From Flexifilum sp963727545 (GTDB lineage Bacteria; Chloroflexota; Anaerolineae; Aggregatilineales; Phototrophicaceae), in NCBI GenBank assembly GCA_963727545.1, contig CAVSGS010000033.1:70769-134768 (forward strand): DNA of 64,000 bases. Direction: 5' to 3'. The notes below the pieces were generated by a model, which saw only the letters and a list, made by a program, of their open reading frames with translations, searched no databases and was not told the origin of the DNA. Both the position numbers and the translations under genes were made by a program. This document shows positions 53,617 to 61,852 of this stretch, one piece after another. The first letter of the stretch is position 1. Each line of letters starts with the position of its first letter.

Positions 53617-54393
53617 ATGCTAAAAGTAGTCAATCTCACTAAGGTTTACGACAACGGCACCATTGCCCTCAAAAATGTCAGTTTCCAAGTCAATGATGGC
53701 GAGTTTCTCGCCGTCATCGGCTTGAGTGGTTCCGGCAAATCAACGCTGCTCCGCTGCATCAACCGCCTGATCGACCCGACCGAGGGCGAAATCTGGCTGG
53801 ATGACGTCTGCGTGAGCGCCCTCAAAGGCAACGAACTGCGCAAGATGCGGCGGCACATCGCCATGATCTTCCAGCAGTTCAACCTCGTCCGCCGCTCCAG
53901 CGTGATCACCAACGTCCTAACCGGACGGCTCGGCTACACGCCGCCGCTCTGGAGCTTGGGCAACCGCTTCACCAAAGCCGACCAGCAGCGCGCGTTCGAA
54001 GCGCTCCGGCGGGTTGGCATCGAAAATAAGGCTCACGTCCGCGCCGACGAACTCAGCGGCGGGCAGCAGCAGCGCGTCGGCATCGCCCGCGCCCTGATGC
54101 AAGACCCGCAGTTGATCCTCGCCGACGAGCCGGTCGCCAGCCTCGACCCGGTGCTCGCCCACTCGATTATGGGCTATCTCGAAGAACTCAACCGCACCGA
54201 TGGGCGCACCGTGATTTGCAGCCTGCACTATCTCGACCTCGTGCAGCGCTACTCCGACCGCGTGATCGGGCTGCGCGGCGGCGAGATCGTTTACGAAGGC
54301 AGCCGCGAGCAAATCCGTCAACTGACCGACGCCGAATTCGCGGAAATTTACGGTGAAGAGGCGCAGCGCCTCGGTAGCATTACGGGGGCTTGA
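53617..54393 (+). CDS. phnC: Phosphonate-type ABC transporter ATPase PhnC
   Basis: 258 residues. Walker A GLSGSGKST near residue 35, PhnC-type MIFQQFNLVRRSSVITNVL, signature ELSGGQQQRVGIARALMQ near 146 and Walker B LILADEPVASLDP. LGYTPPLWSLGNRFTKAD is a variable helix typical of PhnC. It precedes phnE by three bases, so the two are coupled. Confidence 0.95.
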   Translation: MLKVVNLTKVYDNGTIALKNVSFQVNDGEFLAVIGLSGSGKSTLLRCINRLIDPTEGEIWLDDVCVSALKGNELRKMRRHIAMIFQQFNLVRRSSVITNVLTGRLGYTPPLWSLGNRFTKADQQRAFEALRRVGIENKAHVRADELSGGQQQRVGIARALMQDPQLILADEPVASLDPVLAHSIMGYLEELNRTDGRTVICSLHYLDLVQRYSDRVIGLRGGEIVYEGSREQIRQLTDAEFAEIYGEEAQRLGSITGA

Positions 54394-54396
54394 TCG

Positions 54397-55959
54397 ATGA
54401 CCACAGCAGCGCGTCCGCGCGAAACTACCGCCTCGCAGCCACCCGAATCAAATCGACCATCCGGCAAAAATCCGCTGCTTGCCGCCCTACTCGCCCTCCT
54501 TCCCGGCATTGGACACCTCTACGTCAGAGCCACCACGCGCGGCGTGATCCTGCTCTTTCTGCTGCCGACCCTGACCGTGCTCACCTTCTGGCGGCTCCAA
54601 ATCGCCGGTGTCAATCTCGGCGCGGTGCTGACCGGCAGTCAATCAACGGCGGATTTCAGTTCCACCGCGACCACCCATTTCAGCACGGCGGTGGTCTTGA
54701 CCATTCTGCTGGTGCTGATCTACCTCTGGAGCATTTGGGACGCCTACAGCACCGCCAGTCGGCGCGTCCTACCCGCCCGCCTGCCCTTCTTCATGCTCTT
54801 TGTCGTCGCCTTTGTGATCGGCTGGGACGTCACCCAGATCAACCTGTATAAGGCGATCACCGAAGTCGGCGACATCGTGCCGCGCCTCTCCCAGCTCGCT
54901 TGGCCTTGGGATCAAGCCTTCGTCACCGGTGAAACCAACATCGAAGCCGAAGCGACGTGGGAGACCCCGTGCAGCAACAGCGCGCCCAATCCACCGGAGG
55001 AAATCGACGGACAGCCCTACATTCGCATCGAGCCAACCTGCGGTGAAATTTCCGGTCCGGCGATGCCCGATGGATCGCGCGAACTCGGCACCGAGATCAC
55101 GGTCGTCGGGCGCGGTTTCAAACCCGGCGAGACGGCGACGCTCTGGTGGAAACCGCAGAGCATCCCCGAATTCCGCCCGCGCGCCAACGGCACGCCGGTC
55201 GTACTGACGCCCGATGACACCGGCGCATTCCGCTTCACCTTCAACGCGCCCAACTTCACCATTCCGTCGGTCGCCGTCGGCTCGATTGAGAGCACGGTCA
55301 TCGTCCGACAGGTCGAATCGGTCGGCGCACTGCGTCCCAGTTCCGACTTGCTCTTGGCGCTCAGCTTGATGGTCGAGACGATCTACCTCGGCTTGATGGC
55401 GACTTTCTTCGGCACGATTTTCGCCATTCCGCTGAGCTTCATCGCCGCCCGCAACCTGATGTCCGAGAACAAGATCATGATGGCGATCTACCTGCTCACG
55501 CGCACCTTCTTGAACGTGGTTCGCTCGATTGAGCCGCTGATCTGGGCGATCATCGCGGCGGCGTGGGTCGGCTTGGGACCATTCGCCGGCATGATCGCGC
55601 TGACCTTGCACTCGATTGCCTCGCTCGGCAAGCTCTACTCGGAAGCCATCGAGAGCATCGAGGAAGGACCCATCGAGGCGCTGCAAGCCACCGGAGCCAG
55701 CCGCCTGCAAGTGATCATCTACGCCGTGCTGCCGCAGGTGATCCCGCCGTTCGTCGGCTTCACCGTCTACCGCTGGGACATCAACGTCCGTATGTCGACC
55801 ATCATCGGTGCGGTTGGCGGCGGCGGTATCGGCTTCATCCTGATCCAGTGGATTCGCCTCGGCAACTTCGACTCGGCGGGCATCGCCGTCTGGCTGATCG
55901 CCATCGCCGTCTCGGTGCTCGACTACATCAGCTCGCAAATCCGCGAGGCTTACGTGTAA
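54397..55959 (+). CDS. phnE: PhnE-like permease with long N-terminal membrane and outside domains
   Basis: 520 residues, about twice the usual PhnE. Residues about 20-165 form four membrane spans that begin with LAALLALLPGIGHLYVRATT, resembling small integral-membrane domains. Residues about 190-310 are an outside domain with IRIEPTCGEISGPAMPDGSR and TEITVVGRGFKPGETATLWW, like IPT/TIG-type beta sandwiches. The C-terminal 200 residues are a normal PhnE core with the transport loop EGPIEALQATGASRLQVIIY and GAVGGGGIGF. The additions might bind substrate or dock the two-domain PhnD. Frames are continuous, with no sign of artificial fusion. Confidence 0.9.
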   Translation: MTTAARPRETTASQPPESNRPSGKNPLLAALLALLPGIGHLYVRATTRGVILLFLLPTLTVLTFWRLQIAGVNLGAVLTGSQSTADFSSTATTHFSTAVVLTILLVLIYLWSIWDAYSTASRRVLPARLPFFMLFVVAFVIGWDVTQINLYKAITEVGDIVPRLSQLAWPWDQAFVTGETNIEAEATWETPCSNSAPNPPEEIDGQPYIRIEPTCGEISGPAMPDGSRELGTEITVVGRGFKPGETATLWWKPQSIPEFRPRANGTPVVLTPDDTGAFRFTFNAPNFTIPSVAVGSIESTVIVRQVESVGALRPSSDLLLALSLMVETIYLGLMATFFGTIFAIPLSFIAARNLMSENKIMMAIYLLTRTFLNVVRSIEPLIWAIIAAAWVGLGPFAGMIALTLHSIASLGKLYSEAIESIEEGPIEALQATGASRLQVIIYAVLPQVIPPFVGFTVYRWDINVRMSTIIGAVGGGGIGFILIQWIRLGNFDSAGIAVWLIAIAVSVLDYISSQIREAYV

Positions 55960-56000
55960 AGAGCTATCAGCAATTAGCTTTCAGCTTTCAGCAAAAACAG

Positions 56001-56033
56001 AGGCAGAACGCACATCGACGTTCTGCCTTTTCT
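56001..56033 (+). terminator. Terminator of the phn operon
   Basis: Arms AGGCAGAACG and CGTTCTGCCT around CACATCGA, followed by TTTTCTT, 42 bases past the phnE stop. Short AGCTTTCAGC-type repeats lie on both sides. Confidence 0.85.
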
Positions 56034-56065
56034 TATCTCACGCTATCGCTGGAGGCTGGCTGTAG

Positions 56066-56085
56066 GGGCGAGGCGTGCCTCGCCC
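56066..56085. repeat. Dispersed G/C palindrome, copy 15
   Basis: Arms GGGCGAGGC and GCCTCGCCC around GT. The CGCAGC inner stem of other copies is CGAGGC here, changed on both arms. Confidence 0.8.
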
Positions 56086-56110
56086 ATTTTGGCGATATTC
56101 GGCTTTTGCT

Positions 56111-57007
56111 TTAGCTGCTGATAGCTGACCGCTGACCGCTGAAAGCTAACCGCCGCACCTGCACCACCAGAATCCCCACTCCCGCCAGCACCAAGCCGAT
56201 CCCCTGCGGCGTCGTAATCGACTCGCCCAGAAACAGCCACGCCAAAATCGGTATCTGGATCATCATGGTGTTGTTGATGATGTTCGACTCGAAGGCGGAG
56301 AGCGTCCGCAGCGTGTGATTCCAGAGCGTGAAAGCGAACGCCGTGTTGACGACCGCCAGCCACGCCACGATCAGCCAACTGGTGACGCTCAACGCCGGGA
56401 AGCCCTGCGTCACCGTTCCGCCGACCAGCAGCACCGGCGCGCCGATTCCCATGCTGACCGCCGTCACGACCACCGGCGGCAGATCGCCCCGGCGGTTGAT
56501 CTCGCGTCCCAGCAGCGATGCCGCCGCGTTCGCCAGCACCGCCACGCCCGCAATCACGATCCCGATCACCTGCGCTTGGGGCAGCGCCGCCGGAGCGAAG
56601 TAGACCAGCACGCCGACCAGATACAGCAGCATACCGCCGACCTGCAGCCGCGTCGGGCGCTCCCCCAGCAGCACCGAGCCGAGCAGCAGCGTCGCCACCG
56701 CCGAGAAGCTGATCAGCATCGACACCGTGATCGCCGGGAGGTACGCCAGCGCGAGGAACTGCGCGCCCTGCGTCACCGTATAGAAGACCAGCCCCAGCGC
56801 GATCAGCCGCCCCCACAATGCGCGCGGCACGCGCCGCAGTGCCGAGCGCGCGTAAACGAGCAGCAGCAGAAAAGCAAGGCTGTAACGCAGCCCGGCAAAA
56901 GTCAGCGCCGGAATGTCACCCAAGCCAATTTTGATCAATACCCACGAAGTCGACCAGAGGAAGGTCACGAACAGAGCTTGCAGTACCGCGCGCAGATGAC
57001 CACTCAC
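56111..57007 (-). CDS. DMT/EamA-family transporter
   Basis: About 298 residues with ten membrane spans in two EamA repeats: ALFVTFLWSTSWVLIKIGLG at the N-terminus and VAWLAVVNTAFAFTLWNHTL in the second repeat. The substrate cannot be read from sequence. GTG at 57007 is preferred because GGGAGA lies 8 bases upstream; another GTG is at 57025. Divergent from the Old Yellow Enzyme gene. AGCTGA-type repeats flank its 3' end. Confidence 0.85.
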   Translation of the reverse strand: MSGHLRAVLQALFVTFLWSTSWVLIKIGLGDIPALTFAGLRYSLAFLLLLVYARSALRRVPRALWGRLIALGLVFYTVTQGAQFLALAYLPAITVSMLISFSAVATLLLGSVLLGERPTRLQVGGMLLYLVGVLVYFAPAALPQAQVIGIVIAGVAVLANAAASLLGREINRRGDLPPVVVTAVSMGIGAPVLLVGGTVTQGFPALSVTSWLIVAWLAVVNTAFAFTLWNHTLRTLSAFESNIINNTMMIQIPILAWLFLGESITTPQGIGLVLAGVGILVVQVRRLAFSGQRSAISS

Positions 57008-57236
57008 GAGTATTCTCTCCCCCACAGCCTAGAGAAATCCCGCTCACCTGCTCTGCTGGTTGCACAGAGGTTTTGCCTCGGTTCGCAGGGGATCAATCTA
57101 TCACGAAATCCCACTCGCCGTCAATCGAATCTCGTCCAAGCACATACCAGTCGGTAGACCACCGACAAGCGCCGTGAGAGAAAATGCGGTACACATAACC
57201 GCTGTTATAAACAATTTTTACTTTCAGGAGGTTCTC

Positions 57237-58299
57237 TTGTCCCAGCTTTTTGACTCCTTCACGCTGCGCGGTGTGACGCTCCGCAACCGCATCGGCGTAT
57301 CACCAATGTGCCAGTACAGCAGCGAAGACGGCTTCGCCAATCAATGGCATCTCGTCCATCTCGGATCGCGGGCGGTCGGCGGCACAGCACTGGTGATCGC
57401 CGAAGCGACCGCCATCGAACCCCGCGGACGGATTTCACCGCGGGATCTCGGTATCTGGAGTGATGCTCACGCCGCGGCTCTCGCGCCGGTTGCCGCCTTC
57501 ATCACGGAGCAAGGCAGCGTTCCCGGCATCCAACTCGCCCACGCTGGGCGGAAAGCGGGCACGTCACGCCCTTGGGAGGGACACCACCCGCTCAGTAACA
57601 GCGAGGGAGGCTGGGACGTGATCGCGCCGAGCGCGATCCCCTTCAACGTCGGCTACCGTACGCCGCAAGCGATGACGCTGGACGACATCGCCCAAATACA
57701 GTCCGCCTTTCGTGCTGCAACCGTCCGCGCGCTCGACGCCGGCTTCAAGTGGATCGAACTGCACGCCGCGCACGGCTACCTGCTGCACGAATTTCTCTCG
57801 CCGATCTGCCAACACCCGCACCGATGACTATGGTGGCAGCTTCGAAAACCGGACGCGGATGGTGATCGAAATCGTCCGTAAGCTGCGCGCCGTCTGCCCC
57901 GATAACATCCCGCTGACCGTGCGCCTCTCCTGCACCGACTGGGTCGAGGGCGGCTGGACCGGGGATAATTCGGTCGAGCTGGCGCGCCGCTTGCTCGACG
58001 AAGGCGTCGACTTGATCGATTGCAGTTCCGGCGGACTCGCTCCGCAGCAGAAAGTGCCGACCGGCGCGGGCTATCAAGTTCAGTTCGCCGAAACCATCCG
58101 CCGCGAGACCGGAATGCCGACCGCCGCCGTCGGCTTGATCACCGAGCCGACCCACGCCGACGCCATTGTCCGCAACGAGCAAGCCGATCTGGTCTTCTTG
58201 GCGCGCGAACTGCTGCGCGACCCCTACTGGGCGATCCACGCCGCCCAGACGCTCGACCAAACCGCGCCCGTCCCGCCGCAGTATCTCCGCGCCTTCTAG
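57237..58299 (+). CDS. Old Yellow Enzyme family oxidoreductase (YqjM type, frameshifted)
   Basis: About 354 residues when joined. FMN-dependent ene-reductases of this class reduce activated C=C bonds with NAD(P)H. First frame: LFDSFTLRGVTLRNRIGVSP, MCQYSSEDGFANQWHLVHLG (Cys of the YqjM class), QLAHAGRKAG and WIELHAAHGYLLHEFLSP. The second frame begins NTRTDDYGGSFENRTRMVIE and continues to PYWAIHAAQTL. One extra base in ATCTGCC near 57806-57807 separates them. The start is TTG at 57237 with a perfect AGGAGG five bases upstream; no ATG is suitable. Confidence 0.88.
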
Positions 58300-58400
58300 C
58301 TTTTTCTGTGGGGGTACGGCATGAGGGAATTTAAAAACCGTCTGCTGTGTCGAGAAGTCACCAACTTCGACCACTTGCCCTTGAAACGGACAAAGGCACT

Positions 58401-58441
58401 CTCCCCTCCCTGAAGTCGGGGAGGGGCTGGGGGTGGGGTCA
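58401..58441. repeat. C/G-rich hairpin repeat with GGGGGTGGGGTC tail, copy 2
   Basis: CCCCTCCC pairs with GGGGAGGGG around TGAAGTC, followed by CTGGGGGTGGGGTC. Nearly identical to the copy at 61853 in the lysZ-lysJ junction. The rest of 58300-58500 shows no gene. Confidence 0.7.
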
Positions 58442-58502
58442 AAGCGCGACTTTTAGACACCACTCATGCACTTTGCCGAGAATGTTCGTCTAAACTAGCT
58501 AA

Positions 58503-58531
58503 TTGCCATCTTGCCGAAACTCCCGTATGCT
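58503..58531 (+). promoter_or_regulatory. Promoter of the lysW leader
   Basis: TTGCCA at 58503-58508 and TATGCT at 58526-58531 with an exact 17-base spacer. Start of transcription is expected near 58538, giving a leader of about 360 bases before lysW that contains two small ORFs and two terminators. Confidence 0.6.
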
Positions 58532-58565
58532 GTACTCTGTTAACTCTGACCATGTGAGTGTTGCC

Positions 58566-58616
58566 ATGAATCCGCGTCAGTTCAAGCAGGCGAAGAAGCA
58601 GAACACCGAACGATAG
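58566..58616 (+). CDS. Leader peptide 1 (Lys/Arg-rich, 16 residues)
   Basis: ATG at 58566 to TAG at 58614-58616 encodes MNPRQFKQAKKQNTER: three Lys and two Arg in 16 residues, with AAG codons at 58584, 58593 and 58596. A TGAG lies 7 bases before the ATG. A strong terminator begins 43 bases after the stop. TCCGGG directly after the stop (58617-58622) can pair with CCCGGA inside the terminator stem-loop (58665-58670). A ribosome at the stop codon would cover this site, while one stalled at the Lys codons would leave it free: the logic of an attenuator. Short length makes coding status uncertain. Confidence 0.5.
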   Translation: MNPRQFKQAKKQNTER

Positions 58617-58659
58617 TCCGGGACTTTTCGCTTTCTGAACGCGCACACACAGAAAAACG

Positions 58660-58682
58660 AACCGCCCGGAAGGGCGGTTTTT
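58660..58682 (+). terminator. Terminator 1 in the lysW leader
   Basis: AACCGCCC and GGGCGGTT around GGAA, followed by a T-run and preceded by an A-rich stretch. No annotated gene ends here, so it either ends a short RNA or acts as an attenuator for lysW. Confidence 0.85.
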
Positions 58683-58702
58683 CGTTTCTAGTGAGGAAAA
58701 TC

Positions 58703-58879
58703 ATGCACATCTATTTAGAACGAACTCAAGTCGAAGCACAGCAAGAAGCCGGACACTGCCTCTGGATAGTTGTGCTGCGTCAGTCCCGCCTGACCCGCCG
58801 CCGTCCAGATGACCCACTGGACGGCGGTTTTTGTTTACGGAATGTACGTGTAGGGGCGCAGCATGCTGCGCCCACCTAA
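58703..58879 (+). CDS. Possible leader peptide 2 (Arg-rich segment over terminator 2)
   Basis: GAGG lies six bases before an ATG at 58703, giving a 58-residue ORF. Residues 26-34 read RQSRLTRRR, five Arg in nine, and their codons (58778-58804) overlap the 5' arm of terminator 2. TCTGGA at 58761-58766 is complementary to TCCAGA at 58804-58809. A CGTCAG/CTGAC mini-hairpin lies between. The frame continues through the terminator and the next palindrome to a TAA at 58877, unlike classic leader peptides, so the frame may be fortuitous beyond the Arg run. Confidence 0.35.
   Translation: MHIYLERTQVEAQQEAGHCLWIVVLRQSRLTRRRPDDPLDGGFCLRNVRVGAQHAAPT
58798..58832 (+). terminator. Terminator 2 in the lysW leader
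   Basis: Perfect 11-bp arms CCGCCGTCCAG and CTGGACGGCGG around ATGACCCA, followed by TTTTTG. Second strong terminator within 140 bases, 65 bases before lysW. Confidence 0.88.
58854..58873. repeat. Dispersed G/C palindrome, copy 16
   Basis: Perfect arms GGGCGCAGCA and TGCTGCGCCC, no loop, between terminator 2 and the lysW ribosome-binding site. Confidence 0.85.
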
Positions 58880-58896
58880 ACAGGAGAAAAAGAGAA

Positions 58897-59064
58897 ATGA
58901 ACGCGATTTGCCCCGAATGTGAAGCCGACCTGACCCTGCCGAACGGCGTCATGGAAAACGAACTGATCGCCTGCCCCGACTGCGGCGCGGAACTCGAAGT
59001 CATCAGCCTTGACCCGCTGACGGTCGAACTCGCGCCCGAAGTTGAAGAAGACTGGGGCGAATAA
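58897..59064 (+). CDS. lysW: Amino-group carrier protein LysW
   Basis: 55 residues. The zinc ribbon CPECEAD near residue 5 and CPDCGAE near 27 and the C-terminal EDWGE are diagnostic. The final Glu forms an amide with the amino group of 2-aminoadipate or glutamate so that later steps act on a carrier-bound substrate. AGGAG lies upstream of the ATG at 58897. First structural gene of lysWXYZJK. Confidence 0.97.
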   Translation: MNAICPECEADLTLPNGVMENELIACPDCGAELEVISLDPLTVELAPEVEEDWGE

Positions 59065-59067
59065 ACC

Positions 59068-59948
59068 ATGCGGATCGCTGTACTGGTTACGCACATTCGC
59101 CCCGAAGAAAAACTGCTGCTCGCCGCTTTCGAAGCGCAGGGCGTCACGCCCGACGTGATCCTCGACCGCGACCTCGATTTCGACGTCCTCGCGGGCGCGG
59201 AGCAGTTAGCACCGAACGGTACTGCATGGAACGCCTACGACCTCGTCGTCGAGCGCTGCGTCAGCACTTCGCGCGGGCTGTACGCGCTGGCAATCTTGAA
59301 CAGTTGGGGCATCCCGACCATCAACAGCTACGCGACCGCCTCGGTCTGCGCCGACAAACTGCTGACCACCATCGCGCTGGCGCAGCACGGCGTCCCGCAG
59401 CCGGAAACCCGCGTCGCCTTCACGCCCGAAAGCGCCATGACCGCCATCGAGACCGTCGGCTATCCCGCCGTGCTCAAACCCGTGACCGGATCGTGGGGAC
59501 GGCTGCTCGCCCGCGTCACCGACGCCAACAGCGCCGAAGCCATCATCGAGCACCGCCAGACCCTCGGCGACTACAACCACCACACCTACTACGTGCAGGA
59601 ATACGTGGACAAACCGGGGCGCGACATCCGCGCCTTCGTCGTCGGCGACCGCACCATCTGCGCGATTTACCGCGCTTCCGCTCACTGGATCACCAACACG
59701 GCGCGCGGCGGGCAAGCCTCGAACTGCCCGGTGACGCCCGAACTCGACGACCTCTGCCGTCGCGCCGCCCAAGCCGTCGGCGGCGGCGTGCTGGCGATTG
59801 ACGTCTTCGAAACGCCGGACGGCGGACTGCTGGTCAACGAGATCAACCACACGATGGAATTCCGCAACAGCAGCGCCCCGACCGGCGTCGACATCGCCGC
59901 CGAAGTCGTCGCGCTACGCCCTGCAGTCTCGTGGCGGTGCAGGCATGA
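59068..59948 (+). CDS. lysX: LysW ligase LysX (3' end disturbed)
   Basis: About 292 residues, ATP-grasp fold. It joins LysW to 2-aminoadipate (or glutamate). Motifs: SWGIPTINSYATASVCADKL, VGYPAVLKPVTGSWGRLLAR, YYVQEYVDKPGRDIRAFVVG, NTARGGQASNCPVTPEL and NEINHTMEFRNS near the catalytic end. After VDIAAEVVA the frame departs from the family pattern. Removing one base near 59914 gives YALQ and removing another near 59927 gives LVAVQA followed by TGA at 59946, overlapping the lysY ATG (ATGA). If only the first is removed, the frame runs into lysY. Starts 3 bases after the lysW stop. Confidence 0.9.
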
Positions 59949-60977
59949 CGCAGTTATCAGTAGGCATCGTCGGCGGCAGCGGCTACACCGGGGGCGAACT
60001 CCTGCGCCTGCTGACCTTCCATCCCGGCGTCGAAGTCACGCAAATCACCAGCCGTGAAAATGCCGGACGCTACGTCTACACCGTCCACCCGAATATGCGC
60101 GCGGCGACGAGCTTGCAGTTCATCCATCCCGATGCGCTGCAACCGTGCGACGTCCTGTTCTTGGCGCTGCCGCATCGCACCACCGCCCGCAATATCGAAC
60201 ACTACGCCGCCCTCGCCCCCACCTTGATCGACCTTTCCGCTGATTTCCGCCTCAACTCAACCGAAGCTTACGCCCGCTGGTACGGCGAAGCCCATCCCGC
60301 CCCTGAGTGGCTGGATCGCTTCGTCTACGGGCTGCCCGAAGTCTCGCGCGAGCAACTGCGCGGCGCGCACTACGCCAGCGGCGTCGGCTGCAACGCGACG
60401 ACGGTCAACCTCGCGCTGCTGCCGCTCGCCCGCGCCGGTGTGATCGAGCGCGCCGCCGCCGAACTCAAAGTCGGCTCGTCCGAAGGCGGCGCAGAACCCA
60501 ACGCCGGGTCGCACCATCCGGTTCGTTCCGGCGCGGTCCGCGCCTTCAAACCGAGCAATCACCGCCACACCGCCGAAGTCGAAATGGTGCTCGGCGACGT
60601 GCCGCGTCGATTTCGCCGTCACCGCCATCGAGATGGTGCGCGGCATTCACCTGCTGGCGCACGTCTACCTGAACCGTCCGCTCGCCGAAAAAGACGTCTG
60701 GAAACTCTACCGCGCCGCTTACCGCGACGAGCCGTTCGTCCGGCTGGTGAGCGCCAAAACCGGGCTGCATCGCTTCCCCGAACCGCGCATCGTCGCCGGG
60801 ACGAACTACTGCGACGTCGGCTTCGAACTGGATGAAAACGATCCGCAGCACTTGATCGTGATCGCCGCCCTCGACAATCTGGGCAAAGGCGCAGCGGGAT
60901 CCGCCGTCCAATGCCTCAACCTCATGCAAGGCTTTGACGAAACGACTGGCTTAACTTTTCCGGGGATTTATCCATGA
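59945..60977 (+). CDS. lysY: LysW-aminoadipyl-phosphate reductase LysY (frameshifted)
   Basis: About 343 residues. An ArgC-like dehydrogenase: VGIVGGSGYTGGELLRLL at the N-terminus, FLALPHRTT, IDLSADFRL and the active-site SGVGCNATTVNLALLPLA (Cys). The frame fails after EVEMVLGDVP near 60605; the remainder, VDFAVTAIEMVRGIHLLAHV to DNLGKGAAGSAVQCLNLMQG, is in the next frame and ends with TGA at 60975, overlapping lysZ. One extra base explains it. Reduces the acyl-phosphate made by LysZ. Confidence 0.92.
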
Positions 60978-61798
60978 TCAGCACACACATTGCACTTGAG
61001 AACTTGCTCGTCGTCAAAATCGGCGGCGGTGAGGGCGTGGACATGGATCGCTGTGTCCGTGATCTCGCCCACCTCGCTGCCGAGCGCCCGCTGATCGTCG
61101 TTCACGGCGTCAGCGCGGCGATGAACGCCCTCTGCGCCCAACGCGGCATCGAAGTCCGCACCATCACCTCGCCGACCGGGCACAGTTCGCGCTACACCGA
61201 CCCGCAAACGCGCGACGTCTTCGTCGAAGCCGCCAACGCCGTCAACGCCGACCTCGTCGCCCGCTTGCAAGCGCGCGGTCTGCGCGCCACTGGCTTGACC
61301 GACGACCGCGCCATCCTGCACGGCGAGCGCAAAAGCGCCATCCGCGCGCTGGTCGACGGTCGCGTCCGCATCGTCCGCGACGACTACAGCGGCTCGATCA
61401 ACGGCGTCAATACCGCGCCGCTGTTCGGAGCGTTAGCAGCGGGCGAGATCGCCGTCGTGCCGCCTTACGCCTTCAGTGATGATGGTCTGCTCAACGTCGA
61501 CGGCGACCGCGCCGGAGCCGCGATTGCCGGAGCGCTCGGCGCGGCGGAACTCGTGATCCTCAGCAACGTGCGCGGGCTGTATCGCAGCTTCCCCGACGAA
61601 GCCAGCTTCGTCCCGCGCGTCGAATCCCGCGAGATCGAACGCGCGCTCGACTGGGCGCAGGGGCGCATGAAACGCAAAGTCCTCGGCGCGCAGGAAGCGC
61701 TGGCGGGCGGCGTCCGCCGCGTCGTCATCGCCGACGGTCGCGCCGACTCACCCATCACCCACGCCCTCAACGGCTCCGGCACGGAGTTTCTGTCATGA
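60974..61798 (+). CDS. lysZ: LysW-aminoadipate kinase LysZ
   Basis: 274 residues of the amino acid kinase family, like ArgB: VVKIGGGEG near residue 13, IVVHGVSAAMNAL, VNGV-type INGVNTAPLFGALAAGE and LNVDGDRAGAAIAGALGAAE, then AGGVRRVVIADGR. It phosphorylates the side-chain carboxylate of LysW-bound substrate. Frame intact, unlike its neighbours. ATGA overlaps join it to lysY and to the next open frame. Confidence 0.95.
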   Translation: MISTHIALENLLVVKIGGGEGVDMDRCVRDLAHLAAERPLIVVHGVSAAMNALCAQRGIEVRTITSPTGHSSRYTDPQTRDVFVEAANAVNADLVARLQARGLRATGLTDDRAILHGERKSAIRALVDGRVRIVRDDYSGSINGVNTAPLFGALAAGEIAVVPPYAFSDDGLLNVDGDRAGAAIAGALGAAELVILSNVRGLYRSFPDEASFVPRVESREIERALDWAQGRMKRKVLGAQEALAGGVRRVVIADGRADSPITHALNGSGTEFLS

Positions 61799-61852
61799 CA
61801 AACGATCAAAATTCTGCGCCTATACAACCCACCAATACCTACGGCGTGATTG

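Noticed and set aside
11065..58873. Regular palindromes as a CRISPR array
   Set aside because: Copies are scattered over 48 kb at gene ends, vary in sequence and have no unit spacing or cas genes.
58440..58900. Lysine riboswitch or T-box upstream of lysW
   Set aside because: Neither the lysine riboswitch core nor a T-box sequence is visible; the leader is better explained by short ORFs with terminators.
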